64,000 nt of DNA from Pseudoips prasinana (GCA_951640165.1 OX621234.1:3539001-3603000); one strand, 5' to 3'. Shown: positions 20,518 through 31,387, counted from the first letter of the stretch. Made by a program: numbers and translations. Notes: generated by a model from the sequence alone, not told the origin.

Positions 20518-21666
20518 TGAAGGCGGGTGGTACACCAATCCTACGGGCCCTTCAGAAGTTAATTAACTCCGTCATACTAGATGGTCAAACTCCACAAGCA
20601 TGGCACAGAAGTGTGGTGGTGCTCTTCTTCAAAAAGGGCGACAAAACCCTATTGAAGAATTATAGACCCATCACACTGCTGAGCCATGTTTACAAGTTGT
20701 TTTCGAGGGTCGTTACGAACCGTCTCGCGCGCAGGTTTGACGACTTCCAGCCTCCCGAACAAGCCGGTTTCCGAAAAGGCTTTAGCACCATAGACCACAT
20801 ACATGCGCTGCGGCAAGTTATACAGAAGACCGAAGAGTATAACAAGCCACTGTGCTTAGCGTTTGTGGACTATGAGAAAGCCTTTGATTCTATCGAAACA
20901 TGGGCCGTGCTGAGGTCTCTCATAAGGTGCCAAATTGACTACCGGTATATCGAGGTGATAAAGTGTTTGTATGAAAACGCCACTATGTCAGTGAGACTCC
21001 AGGACCAGATCTTGAAACCTATCCACTTGCAGCGAGGTGTGAGACAGGGAGATGTTATATCTCCGAAACTGTTCACCGCTGCATTTGACCTCAGCAGAGT
21101 CTCTCAACAAGTGGGTCTGAAAATGAACATGGATAAGACGAAAATCATGTCAAACGTCCATGTTGCACCCACTCAATTGAAAGTTGGTGACTCTGCACTC
21201 GAAGTTGTAAGGAACGATATTTACCTAGGACAGACCATCCAACTAGGTAGGTCTAACTTCGAGAAGGAGGTCAATCGTAGAATCCAACTCGGCTGGGCAG
21301 CGTTCGGGAAGCTACGTAACATCTTCACGTCCAAAATACCGCAGTGTCTCAAGTCGAAAGTCTTCGACCAGTGTGTGTTGCCCGTGATGACATACGGAAC
21401 AGAGACGTGGTCGCTCACTATGGGCCTTATTAGAAGGCTCAAGGTCATCCAAAGAGCAATGGAGAGGGCTATGCTCGGAGTTTCCCTGCGGGATCGAATC
21501 AGAAATGTCGAAATCCGCAGGCGAACCAAAGTCACCGACATAGCCCGATGAATTGCCAAGCTGAAGTGGCAGTGGGCAGGGCACATAGCTCGTAGAGCCG
21601 ACGGCCGTTGGGGCAGAAAGGTTCTCGAGTGGCGACCACGAACCGGAAGACGCAGCGTGGGCAGGT
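20518..21666 (+). pseudogene. RTE-clade LINE reverse transcriptase, internally deleted
   Basis: The frame from 20518 through the 312-codon stretch 20613-21551 encodes KAGGTPILRALQKLIN, NYRPITLLSHVYKLFSRVV, QPPEQAGFRKGFSTIDHIHA, CLAFVDYEKAFDSIETW, HLQRGVRQGDVISPKLF, then jumps from AAF to DLSRVSQQVGLKMNMDKTKI. The segment between, which should hold the FADD catalytic aspartates, is gone, so the product would be inactive. Downstream come YLGQTIQLG, VLPVMTYGTETWSLT and, after a stop at 21549, IAKLKWQWAGHIARRADG. The element stops at 21666, where it folds into an inverted copy of itself rather than ending in the usual (ATG)n tail. Confidence 0.88.
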
Positions 21667-21734
21667 GGTCCATCTTGTAGGGGACCTGCCCACGTTGCGT
21701 CTCCCGGTTCGTGGTCACCACTCGAGAACCTTTC
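21616..21734. repeat. 51-bp inverted repeat at the RTE 3' end
   Basis: Arms 21616-21666 and 21684-21734 differ at 3 of 51 positions, with a 17-nt spacer. The right arm is RTE sequence read backwards. Confidence 0.9.
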
Positions 21735-21751
21735 ATTTTATCTCTCGAGAA

Positions 21752-21852
21752 ATTTTATTTATATTCGAAGCTAATAAATTGTTGCCACAAACATGTGACC
21801 CCTAAAAAAAAAAATAACAATTTATTAGCTTCGAATACTATAAAATAAAATT
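21752..21852. repeat. Second inverted repeat, AT-rich
   Basis: TTCGAAGCTAATAAATTGT and its complement, with an imperfect extension into ATTTTATTT; arms ~32-36 bp around a ~33-nt centre. Confidence 0.8.
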
Positions 21853-22074
21853 ACAAGGATCGGAAGCCTCCTTTTAAGCATAGAATGCTGTTGTGTTAGG
21901 AGACTTCGCTCTTCCAAAACGTTCATAATCAAAGTATCACAAGTACGTGCTTCAATACTAAGTAATTCTAACAAATATTATTACAAATTACAAAATGTGA
22001 CTTTGTTGTCAGCGATCAAATGGCCATGTGCGTATGTATGTATGTGTTTGTTTGTGTATGTGTATATTTATACG

Positions 22075-22450
22075 GACGGAGTCTTTAAAAAAAATTGGGA
22101 TACTTAGTTATAATGCCGACCATGCCTTCAATTCTCACTCATATCGGTAAACGTGCAAGCACGATTATCCAAGGATGATGTATATAATTTATTAAAATAT
22201 TACACACATATACAAATGTATAAATTTATTTACGTTTAAGTTAAATTTTCCTAGTATATAATTGTCATTTAATAATTTTATTGTATTTTTGACCCACGAT
22301 GAAAGAGACTGGCCTCCACGACACAGGGAATCCTATTGTGGAGACCAGAGATTTTTGTAACTAGACTATATATTTTCTGAACAATAAAGATTATTATTAT
22401 TATACAAATTAACGCGCATAGCCCGTTACTCTCACTGGTTCAGTGATCGG
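22075..22450 (+). mobile_element. V repeat split by a LINE 3' tail
   Basis: V ends match 14425-14840. The insert ends AACAATAAAGATTATTATTA, a LINE polyadenylation signal and (ATT)n tail. Confidence 0.6.
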
Positions 22451-22775
22451 AGAAGTAAAGTACCTAAGCACGCGGTCAGTCTTAAGATGGGTAACCACCA
22501 AAATAGTTACATTTCTGAGCGTTTCCTTGATCCTGTCAGTCAGTTGTAGTCGTTAGACTAAACGGGAAAAAGGAATTTGACACCGAAGATTTCAATGATC
22601 TGCCAAGCTAGAATGGCAAAGTAAACTCAGACGAAAACAAATGGCAAATGAGGAGACCTACATTTTGCTTTCAAAAAGTGGCAGGTACTTATTAAAAGTT
22701 AAATTATCGTTCAGCTCTAAGAACCTCGGATTACTTGGAAATAATTTCTTCACAGACGATTATTGTGCATTATGT

Positions 22776-22946
22776 CTAAGCTGTGCCCCGCTGTTTACTC
22801 CGCGTTAAACTGAAAAAATGATAGCCTCTGTGTTAATCCAGGGTAACTCCATAGCAAATTTTATTAAAATCGCTCCAGCCGTTTAGACGTGAAGGAGTAA
22901 ACAACATACACACTCACAAAATTTCGCCTTTATAATATTAGTGTGA
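22776..22946 (-). mobile_element. Helitron-like non-autonomous element
   Basis: Minus-strand start TCACACTAATATTATAAAGG. The 3' hairpin is eroded and the terminus reads TTAG instead of CTAG. Confidence 0.75.
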
Positions 22947-22989
22947 TATATACATATTATAGATAAATTACATCCATACACATAATCGT

Positions 22990-23330
22990 GTTCACCGCTC
23001 AGAGATTCCCGGGTGGGAATCGAACCCACGACCGTTTCGCTGGGTCTTCTCAGTTGGGGCGCCTTGGATCCGGTGGTAGCATTAAAGCGCGACCGTCGTT
23101 ATTAACACAAGGCCGTCATAATAATAATACCTTAATATAGACAGAACCATTGACAATATGTAGTAAAAATATTAGACTTAAACTAGATATTAAAACATAA
23201 TCTCTTGACAATAACTTGATACGAGCTAGCTAAATATCATTGCTATAATAAAATAAATTTTATATTTTCATACAATGTGTACCTAAAATCAAAATCAAAA
23301 TCATTTATTTGCTTACTAAGTGTACAAACA
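22990..23330 (+). mobile_element. U-family LINE 3' region
   Basis: CGCCTTGGATCCGGTGGTAGC to TACAATGTGTACCT; the inverted counterpart of 35400-35640. Tail replaced by AAAATCAAAATC repeats. Confidence 0.6.
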
Positions 23331-23819
23331 GGTCTTATTACTTAATAGTGGTGCTTAGAACTTAGCTCAGCAGTGAGGGTCACTGCCTACTGTACCAACA
23401 GGCTATATATACGAAACGTAACTCGCTATGAATGAGAAAGAAAATCTGTGCTCGCACCTCTCTCTTGCCCCTACAGTAATATACGAAACGTAACTCTCAT
23501 CATTATATTCACTAACTTATCCCTCTGAACTTCCGTTCGCCACGCCCGATCACAGTTTTCGTAACGCCCACTTTAGCTTACTCCTCTAGTCAAACATGCG
23601 TAATAAAGTTTTAATTCAAAAATCCCGATGCTAAACACAGACAAGTAGGTACTCGTGTTAAGAGTCTCAGAGAAATAATAGCAAAACATTTTATTAAATG
23701 CGAAGTATAAAAATAGACAGTACGGAAACTACCTACACACGGTCGAAACAGCACAGTGACACTAACATGCGCATCGACAAGTGCTCTAAGCGGTTGTTGC
23801 GGTGCTGTCAGTAAAAAAA

Positions 23820-24235
23820 TAAATAAAAAAGGTTTTTTATTCACGTAGACTTTAAAAAAGCGCTTGTAAATAGTCAGAACATATTCGTAGTAATATATAA
23901 TTAATTTATAATTATTTCTAGGTACATATAGATATTTAGGTACACGGATTGTAGGAAATAATTTACAATAAGATTTATTTTATAACAGTAACGGTATTTT
24001 ACTAACTTAAATTAAGTTATTTTCAAGGATCATGTGTAGGTTTCATTTATTATCAAAATTTAAAATTTTAGCTATATTTTTACTACATATTGTCGAATGG
24101 TTCTGTCTATATTAAGGTACGAATTAAATGTTATCATTATGGCTGACCTTGTGTTAATAACGACGGTCGCGCTTTAATGCTACCACCGGATCCAATGCGC
24201 CCCAACTGAGAAGACCCAACGAAACAAACTCAGTG
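23820..24235 (-). mobile_element. U-family LINE 3' region
   Basis: The minus strand ends GACTATTTACAAGCGC, then GTGAATAAAAAACC and an ATTT tail, a LINE polyadenylation end. The block at 24150-24235 (GCTACCACCGGATCCAATGC) is shared with 35540-35640. Confidence 0.65.
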
Positions 24236-24496
24236 TGAGTGTCGCGTCAAAACAAGTGGTCACGTATAAGTTTATCGCCGCAATCTTTGTAAAAATCCCG
24301 CACGCAATTGCGCAGTATGCGGCTGTTTGAACTCGGCTTTATCAATACGGGAGCTTTCGTATTTTAACCGTTCTGCTGATTTAAAAAATATGTTTTAATA
24401 AAAAATAATTATAAGTATCTAAAACATTAAAAGTTACAACCCTACTAATTCTATAGAGTGTTCAATTTATTATTAGACTATAATAAATAAAAAAAT

Positions 24497-24730
24497 AATA
24501 AATTAAAAATGTTTTTATTCACGTAGACTTTAAAAAAGCGCTTGTAAATAGTCAGAACATATTCGTAGTAATATATAATTATTTCAAGGTACATATAGAT
24601 ATTTAGGTACACGGATTGTAGGAAATAATTTACAATAAGATTTATTTTATAACAGTAACGATATTTAACTAACTTAAATTAAGTTATTGTCAAGGATCAT
24701 GTGAAGGTTTAATTATCAAAATTTTAGCTC
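24497..24730 (-). mobile_element. U-family LINE 3' region, second copy
   Basis: Nearly the same sequence and orientation as 23820-24060, including the flanking GTCAAGGATCATGTG. Confidence 0.65.
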
Positions 24731-24739
24731 AATTTTATG

Positions 24740-25135
24740 TGTAATTTAATGCTGTGTAAAACTCAACAACTGTGCCCTATGTCAGTATTTGGTAATTGTT
24801 TTAGTGTTATTTATTTTATAAATTGAATTTGTATTGACCTGTAAAGATTTGGGCGCCGGAAACGGCAGAATATTTTACACATTTTAAACTGTAACAACCT
24901 GTGATAACAGTATTCTTACAAATATAATATATTTTAATTTTATTTTTTAATAATGTACATTAATTAAATTGTTTTTGATATGTATAATCTGTAAGTCACA
25001 CCATAATTTTAATTTTATATTAGTTTTAATTTTAGCTTTTTAAAACTGTAATAAGTAATTTGTAATTCATACTATTTTATAGAAGAAGGCGATAGTAAAA
25101 AAAAAAAGTCAAATAAATATTTCTTTTCTATTTCA
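24740..25135 (+). mobile_element. Possible LINE 3' UTR
   Basis: AT-rich sequence ending in an A11 run and AAATAAATATTTC. No coding remnant seen. Confidence 0.35.
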
Positions 25136-25374
25136 TCAGCTAGGCTTAGTTACCTTACTGTCCATATTTATACTGTGGTAAATGTTTGAAGTACCTACGT
25201 AATTTCGTTACCATGGCAAGAGATTAATCTCCTTTGAAGTAGGCCACCTATATACCTTGTACAGGCATTGGAACACGTGTACCTATACCATGGAACGGGG
25301 TTGATTTTACCTGACTAGACTAATATGACATGGCGCCAGGCTCGTTCTGAGATTCGGCTCATTGGACCAAAATA

Positions 25375-25586
25375 GTAACCGAATGACATCATTTAAATTT
25401 ATTAATTTTAGAGAGGTAGGGCGTAGCGTTATTTCGCTCAAAGAGCAGCCCGACTGGGGAAGTACCTCCACCTTACAGAAGACATTCCTAGATAATAACA
25501 TTAATAATTTAATGTTGTGTTTCTGCGTGTGAGTAAGGTCGTCAGAGCTCATTGGGGTGGCGGGAAGGGCCAGATACACCTGCTTG

Positions 25587-25592
<6 letters not shown>
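25375..25592 (-). mobile_element. Y-family repeat
   Basis: Inverted relative to 3655-3990; shares CTCAAAGAGCAGCCCGACTG and the CTCATTGGGGTGG block. Confidence 0.65.

Positions 25593-25632
<40 letters not shown>
25592..25632. repeat. (TA)n microsatellite
   Basis: About 20 uninterrupted TA units. Confidence 0.95.
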
Positions 25633-25634
<2 letters not shown>

Positions 25635-25637
<3 letters not shown>

Positions 25638-26025
25638 TTATACATCTGTGAACATAGGTGCAGTAGGTACTTAAATACATGATGATTATTCAATTTTGAA
25701 GTACAGGTTGACATTAATCGCTTATAACGTATTCTTTTTTAATTCTCAATAACTAATATACAACATGTAACGTAATTAACGTACACCCTCAAACACCCCA
25801 ATTAGAATATTATGTTGTTATCGTAATACATACACTGAATTTTTAATGTAACATGTATATGCATTGTTATTTACTAAATTAGTTTCTTGGAATAAAGTTT
25901 ATTTTTCTTTATTTTGTATTGAATGGTGGAATTTGTATTTCATGAATACTAATAAAACTGCGATTGAAAAGTCTTATTACTTTGACGTACGGTCCATTTC
26001 AATTTGTTTTGGCTGTACAGGGTAA
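25635..26025 (+). mobile_element. X-family repeat
   Basis: Same order of blocks as 1775-2190; the right inverted end is lost. Confidence 0.6.
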
Positions 26026-26029
26026 AAAC

Positions 26030-26840
26030 TACATAGCAATTTGTCGGCAGAAAGATCACTCCCTTTTAGCATTTTGCGTTATTTATATTTGTGAATAATT
26101 TGTTCATTTACTGATTTGTCCACTTGCTATGTTGTATTAATTTTTAACAAAAGTTGTATTAAGTGATATTAGCAAAAAAGCCTGTTATATTTGTTTTCCT
26201 TCTAATCTAATCTGTGTAAAAATATATTGACTTCAGCATATTTTGATCTGAGAAATAAATATATATTTATAATTTGATTTAATCCATTTCCAATATTTAA
26301 TTGCGATTGTAATTGTTAAAAAACATTATACTTAATTAGTAAAGAAATAAAAACACCTACATTTAAGTTTTAATACTCCAATAAACATTTGATAGAGAAG
26401 CAGTTTCTGGTACAAAGAAAAGTACCTACGTGTAGACGACGTACTTTTTATGGACCAAAAACTGAAATTCATATAATATGAAAAAATATATAAACCACAA
26501 ACAAAACTTATCATAATATAAGGTCTAAGTATTAATTCATTAGATGCCAATAAATGTGACCCCGGTCCGAAGTTGTAATATCAAGATAACATTCTTCAAT
26601 AAAAAGCACATAATATATATTAAAAAGTATCATAGTTCATTTTATTTTAAATAAAAGATATTATTTACGAAATTAAATATTATCTTTTATTTAAAAGAAT
26701 TACCTACAAAATTTCGTTAAGAACCACATAAGATTGCGTTGCCGACCTTACTAAAAAATAACAGTAATACGTTAAAATAAAATCAATAAGACGAAACACT
26801 GTAGGAAAAGTGTCTGAGTTTCGGCCCATGGGCCACTGAA
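26030..26840. other. AT-rich stretch, nothing recognised
   Basis: No shared repeat or coding signal. Inverted motif at 26655-26695 (ATATTATCTTTTATTTAAA with its near complement). Confidence 0.35.
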
Positions 26841-26843
26841 TAA

Positions 26844-27005
26844 GTTTCTAAAGAGGTAGGTGGCCGCGAGTTTCTAAAGCGGCATTTACGCGTTTTTGAG
26901 GAGCACCTAAAAGCTGAGCTCGATGCAAAACGCGATGAGCTGAAAGCTGGACTACGCGCGACTATTCAATACAATTGGAACGAAGTTCCTTATCGCGCGT
27001 TGTGA
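26844..27005 (+). other. Coding-like stretch, 53 codons, unrecognised
   Basis: After an in-frame TAA at 26841 the frame stays open to TGA at 27003 and reads VSKEVGGREFLKRHL, VFEEHLKAELDAKRDELKAG, then ATIQYNWNEVPYRAL. The composition (charged heptad-like helix, then an aromatic end) is less AT-driven than its surroundings and could be a terminal exon or a transposase remnant. There is no start codon and no convincing splice acceptor, and no poly(A) signal close by. Confidence 0.3.
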
Positions 27006-27278
27006 AAGGGGGCCAGACGGAAAAAAAAACTTGTGTGTACTTATGTACACGCGTTAGAAGTTATACTTCTTAATATACAACTTGAACATAGTTATCAATT
27101 TTCATACCACCTAGAATTAACTTCATGCTGTTAAATTTTTTGGTGTCGGTGTGCGCGCGCATCGTAAAAATTCACTCTCATCATTTTTCTCCATCGCGCC
27201 AAAAGAAGTATAACTTCAAAAAATCTCACGAAAAGTTGTCACGACACTTTTTGCAGCTGTCGGGCGTGCGCATGTTTC

Positions 27279-27311
<33 letters not shown>

Positions 27312-27312
27312 T
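27279..27312. repeat. (TC)n microsatellite
   Basis: About 12 TC units after CTGTCTGTCTC. It creates an arginine-glutamate run on the other strand, which is not a protein. Confidence 0.95.
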
Positions 27313-27611
27313 ATAGAAAGCAAGCCAGATATTTTCATTTCTATTTCGCATTGAACAGTGTGGTGTCGCGACGATTATTTTTGTTGAGTGTATACAGGTT
27401 TTTTGCACATAATAAATGATAAGAAATAACTTCGTTCCATCTGGGTGTCCCTTGACACCTCTCAAGTTTTTATGTTCATGGGAAACAAGTACGCTCAGTG
27501 CACACGACAGTTTACTAAGCAGACCGGGTATGGGAGCCATCTCACCGAAGTACTAGAAGTGGTTACCATGACCGAAAATAGGTCAGAACAATCATCACCA
27601 TCATTATTTGA

Positions 27612-27805
27612 CGGACCGGTTGCCGTGGTTGGTAGATGTTTATGACTTTCACGTCGCAGGTCGTGGGTTGGATTCCCAGCCAGGGCAGATATTTGTGTGC
27701 ATTAATGTTATCTGGTTTTGTCAGTTATCTAGTTTCCATAGCACAAGCTTTGCTTAGTTTGGGATCAGATGACTATGTGTGAGTAATTTCCCAGGATATT
27801 ATTAA
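27612..27805 (+). mobile_element. SINE-C copy
   Basis: Head GTTGCCGTGGTTGGTAGATG with GGTTGGATTCCC in the B-box position, body through TTTGGGATCAGATGAC and CCCAGGATATTATT. Confidence 0.75.
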
Positions 27806-27835
27806 TGAATGTTTTATATTTTTAATATACCTAAT

Positions 27836-28475
27836 CGTTTTTAGGGTTCCGTAGCCAAATGGCAAAAAACTGAACCCTTATAGATTCGTCATGTCTGTCT
27901 GTCTGTCTGCCCGTCCGTATGTCACAGCCACTTTTTTCCGAAACTATAAGAGCTATGCTGCTGAAACTTGGTAAGTAGGTGTATTCTGTGAACCGCATTA
28001 AGATTTTTACACAAAAATAGAAAAAGAACAATAATTTTGGGGGGTCACCATACATAGAACTGAAACTCAAAATTAAGTGGGGTGTCTATGGATAGGTCTT
28101 CAAAAATCATATTGAGGTTCTAATATCATTTTTGGCTAAACTGAATAGTTTGCGCGAGAGACACTTCCAAACTGGTAAAATGAGTGTCCCCCCCCCCCCC
28201 CCCTGTAACTTCTAAAATAAGAGAATGATAAAACTAAAAAAAATATATGATATAATATAAAATAATTATATGATATACCAATTTTCGTTGTTAGTTTCTA
28301 TGGTAATCTACATTACCATAGAAACTAACAACGAAAATTGGTTTGAACGAGATCTAGCAAGTAGTTTTTTTTAATACGTTATAAACCGCAATTTGCTTTC
28401 ATTTAATCAACTGAAATACTTGCTGCTACGGAACCCTTCATGTGCGAGTCCGACTCGCACTTGGTCGGTTTTTTT
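27836..28475 (+). mobile_element. R-family repeat, full length
   Basis: From AGGGTTCCGTAGCC to GAGTCCGACTCGCAC and TTGGTCGG(T)n. Includes a C15 run (28189-28203) and a copy-specific palindrome at 28278-28341. Confidence 0.8.
28278..28341. repeat. Perfect 29-bp inverted repeat, 6-nt spacer
   Basis: Right arm TTACCATAGAAACTAACAAC... is normal R-family sequence; the left arm is an exact inverted duplicate absent from the other R copies. Confidence 0.95.
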
Positions 28476-28479
28476 TTTA

Positions 28480-29000
28480 TAAACCTGGACTACGATCTTC
28501 AGTAAATTAGTGAGTAGTTTTGATATCAAAGTCCATCGGCACTTTGACGCAGTCATATCAAAGTACCACCATTAACAAATGGCTCCAGTCCAAAGATTAT
28601 ATTGAAAAGGAGCAAATTATACAAATTAACATTAAAACACACACCCATACAAACACTGATACATACTCACAAACACGCACATTATATTCTAATTTATATA
28701 CAATAATAATAATATGTACGTAGGTACATGTTCTATGCTATTATACAAATTTTAATAAAGATTAAACCATAACACAATTTGGTTCACGCAAATAATGTCA
28801 TCCTTAGTGAAATAACTACTTAATAAAATTATAAATGTTCAAGTTATGGTGAATACTTTGAATATATTATAGAAATAGAAGAAGTATATTTATCGAAATT
28901 TTCAATCATGTTATGTAGGTCATTAAATAAAGCCAATATATGAACAGGATTATTAACTTAAAAACATAATTAGAAAAAATGTGAGCAGTCACGGGACGCC
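28480..29000. other. Non-genic stretch, nothing recognised
   Basis: AT-rich, with an (ACACACA)-like run at 28635-28680. No supported feature. Confidence 0.4.
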
Positions 29001-29005
29001 TGGCA

Positions 29006-29226
29006 GATGTGAAACATCGACATTATTTTGTAAAAGTAATATGCAGAAAAGAACCTATTGTGATAGAAACTAAATATGTCATAATGATAAAATAAAAAGT
29101 CATTGCGCATGGCGACGCGTCGCCAGACCGTACACACTACTATCATATAGCGTGGCGACGCGTCGCCACGGCATGCGTCACCACGCCAGAAATCTGATTT
29201 ACGTGCGGCTATAGATGTTTCACATC
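29006..29226. repeat. Candidate small element with repeated CpG palindrome
   Basis: Bounded by GATGTGAAACATC (29006-29018) and its complement (29214-29226). Inside, the perfect 16-bp palindrome TGGCGACGCGTCGCCA occurs twice (29110-29125 and 29153-29168). Confidence 0.6.
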
Positions 29227-29404
29227 AACATCAATAATACAAAATTGTACTTACGTTTTAAGGGAAGACACAAGTCTCCCCGACACAATGAGTCCTAGTG
29301 TGGAGTCTATTGGACTGTCAAAGTGTCAATAACCTGGGGGGCTACCATTTGAAGGTTAAAATGACTAAATCATTCGTTCAATCGGCTTCCATGAGCACAT
29401 GTGA

Positions 29405-29855
29405 GAAATAGCTGACACAACATATCTACTTAACATCTTGTCTGGTGCTATAGATTGCCCTGATCTGCTAAACAAAATAACGTTCGATATTCCCACGAAA
29501 TCGAAAGTGGTGAGACACTACACTCCGTTCCATCTTCCTTTGGTATCCACAAACTATAGGCAAAATGCATTTTTGTGGCGAGCTGGCAACTGTATTAACA
29601 AACAAATTAAATTGTTTAATTTTGATATTTTTGTTGATAAAACCGAGACAGTGAGAAGGGTACTCAGCCTAGACTTTTTTTAAAATAAATTGTGTAAACG
29701 TGTTTAATTATTATAACTTAACTTTATTAGATCACACTATTGTTACATATGCAACTATCTATTCGTGAAGACCTTTTATTGGCTCTCAGGAACTATAATA
29801 ATTGCATATGATTGTTACTGTTTGCTGTTGGTCTTCCTAAATAAATAAATAAAAA
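29405..29855 (+). pseudogene. Truncated Jockey/BS-like LINE 3' end with target duplication
   Basis: The frame ending at 29683 reads LLNKITFDIPTKSKVV, PFHLPLVSTNYRQNAFLWRA, LFNFDIFVDKTE, the usual C-terminal tail of a Jockey-group reverse transcriptase. The 3' UTR ends in AAATAAATAAATAAAAA. ATGTGA precedes (29399-29404) and follows (29856-29861) it, and the flanks join into S-family sequence, so this is an insertion into an older repeat. Confidence 0.7.
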
Positions 29856-29869
29856 ATGTGACGTCACAA

Positions 29870-29945
29870 GTGGTCCAAGGTTCACTTTCAATCGGGGTAA
29901 TTTGACAGATTAGGGTAGCTTGATGTGCTGGCGTCTGTCTGTACT
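29870..29945. mobile_element. MITE-M, right half only
   Basis: AAGGTTCACTTTCAATCGGG through GCTTGATGTGCTGGCGTCTG. Confidence 0.75.
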
Positions 29946-29957
29946 CACTTATTATTA

Positions 29958-30145
29958 AAGACAGCGCCCGCACTAGGGAATCTAATCCTTGTTTCGCGGA
30001 GTACTTTAAAAACATGTAATAGACGGACACAAATTACATCCAGACTTAGTAGACCTATTTATTGGTGACACAAATCGTTGTCCGGCGCGGGAATCGAACC
30101 TGAGGAATGAAGCGGGGAGAAGACACGTGCAGTCAAACTGTGTTA
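29958..30145 (-). mobile_element. SINE-D copy, worn
   Basis: GACGGACACAAATTACATCC and TTGTCCGGCGCGGGAATCGA match SINE-D; the head B-box is partly lost. Confidence 0.7.
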
Positions 30146-30429
30146 TTATATACAGATTCCACAGCATATTTAATCTGACTAACTGAAAAGGTAGGTATTT
30201 CTTGTCTAGCAAAATAGGTTAAGCCATAGTACATTCAAATCGATGTTTCAATGTAAAATGTCTTGAAAAAGATATGTACAATGAATTGTTTAGTATGAAC
30301 GAACTGCGACCGGCCGGCACGTGCTAGAAACAAATTTATTTAAACATACTATCCACTTTAAGTAAAAGGCAATGCCACAGCAATGGGTCCTGGACTTAAG
30401 TTGCTGATCAGATTATTATATTTTGAGAT

Positions 30430-30545
30430 AACTATTCCCAAACGGTCGTCTGATCGCAAAATAAGCAGAGCTTACTATGGGAACAGATAACTGATATACT
30501 ACTTTTCTTTTGTTATTACTTAATTATGGATAGATAGATAGATAC
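30430..30545 (-). mobile_element. SINE-C 3' fragment
   Basis: GTCGTCTGATCGCAAAATAAG, GGGAACAGATAACTGATATAC and TACTTTTCTTTTGTTATTAC match the SINE-C 3' half. Confidence 0.6.
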
Positions 30546-30601
30546 CAACCACGATACAGGGCCTTCGGAAACAAATACAACAGGAATATTTTTATTTGCA
30601 G

Positions 30602-30784
30602 TTAAATACCGCATTTTATACGAGAGACGGATATGTCTATGTGTTGGCCGGTGGTACTCGCCATCGAGTAAGTACAGTAGCCGAGGTCGATAATATCCAA
30701 CAGAACGATACTGCCAAACCATCCGATGCAGGTCAGAAGGCGGCACCTACAAGATCTAAGCGCCAGGCTACATTGAAGAAGTAA
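30602..30784 (+). CDS. Probable terminal exon of an unrecognised host gene
   Basis: An open frame begins exactly after TTTTTATTTGCAG, a good splice acceptor, in phase 0. It encodes LNTAFYTRDGYVYVLAGGT, then RHRVSTVAEVDNIQQNDTAK and a basic, lysine-rich end RSKRQATLKK, 60 codons to TAA at 30782. AATAAA follows 27 nt after the stop. The sequence is not repeated in the window and has no transposon hallmarks. I do not recognise the protein; a C-terminal basic tail might serve nuclear localisation. An internal GTAAGT at 30668 could be an alternative donor. Earlier exons must lie to the left but none is identifiable among the repeats. Confidence 0.55.
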   Translation, partial: LNTAFYTRDGYVYVLAGGTRHRVSTVAEVDNIQQNDTAKPSDAGQKAAPTRSKRQATLKK

Positions 30785-30810
30785 TTGTTTTCATCATTCC
30801 TTATCACTTC

Positions 30811-30816
30811 AATAAA
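30811..30816 (+). terminator. Polyadenylation signal AATAAA
   Basis: Canonical hexamer 27 nt after the stop of the exon at 30602-30784, followed by GTTTTTGAC. Confidence 0.5.
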
Positions 30817-30849
30817 GTTTTTGACAACAAGCATATTGATGCTACAGGT

Positions 30850-31387
30850 ATCGGGTGTTCATAATACATAATTTTATCTTGTCTGTATGCACCTTTGCTC
30901 ACAGTTTTAGTATTTACCCACTTTTCATACTAACTATTATTTTAGGACTTGTTTTTTAAATACCGCAAACTTGAATTATTTGTAATTAACATTGTCAACG
31001 CGAAAATGAAATGTCAACATAAGTTTCTCATGTACGGATGCGTTCAAGTATTTATTCTAATTTTGAGTGAGTGTAATACTTTCGGACAAGATAATTCTTA
31101 ATTTATTTTATCTTCAAAAGTAATTATTGTTTGGTTTTATTTTAGTGAATTGTTTTTGACACGAACCAATACCTAAATTAGTGCTTGGTGATGTAAATTT
31201 TTTAGTTTTAATTTAAAATAAATTGTTATGCTACATACACACAACTGGCAGATGGACTATATTGACTGAAAAATAAAACAGTATAATTTTAATTTGAGAT
31301 ATATATTATATAATTAGACACATACTTACTTATTTAGGTTTATTATTATTCATATATTTTTTATAAGAATATTAATTATTTTATATA
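30850..31387. other. AT-rich stretch, no gene
   Basis: It may include the LINE 5' UTR near its right end; no boundary or target duplication could be fixed. Confidence 0.35.

Noticed and set aside
27226..27540. Arginine-glutamate-rich protein
   Set aside because: Produced by the (TC)n microsatellite at 27279-27312.
30668..30673. GTAAGT as the true end of the exon at 30602
   Set aside because: The frame continues open to a stop and AATAAA, so a terminal exon explains more; the donor could still be alternative.
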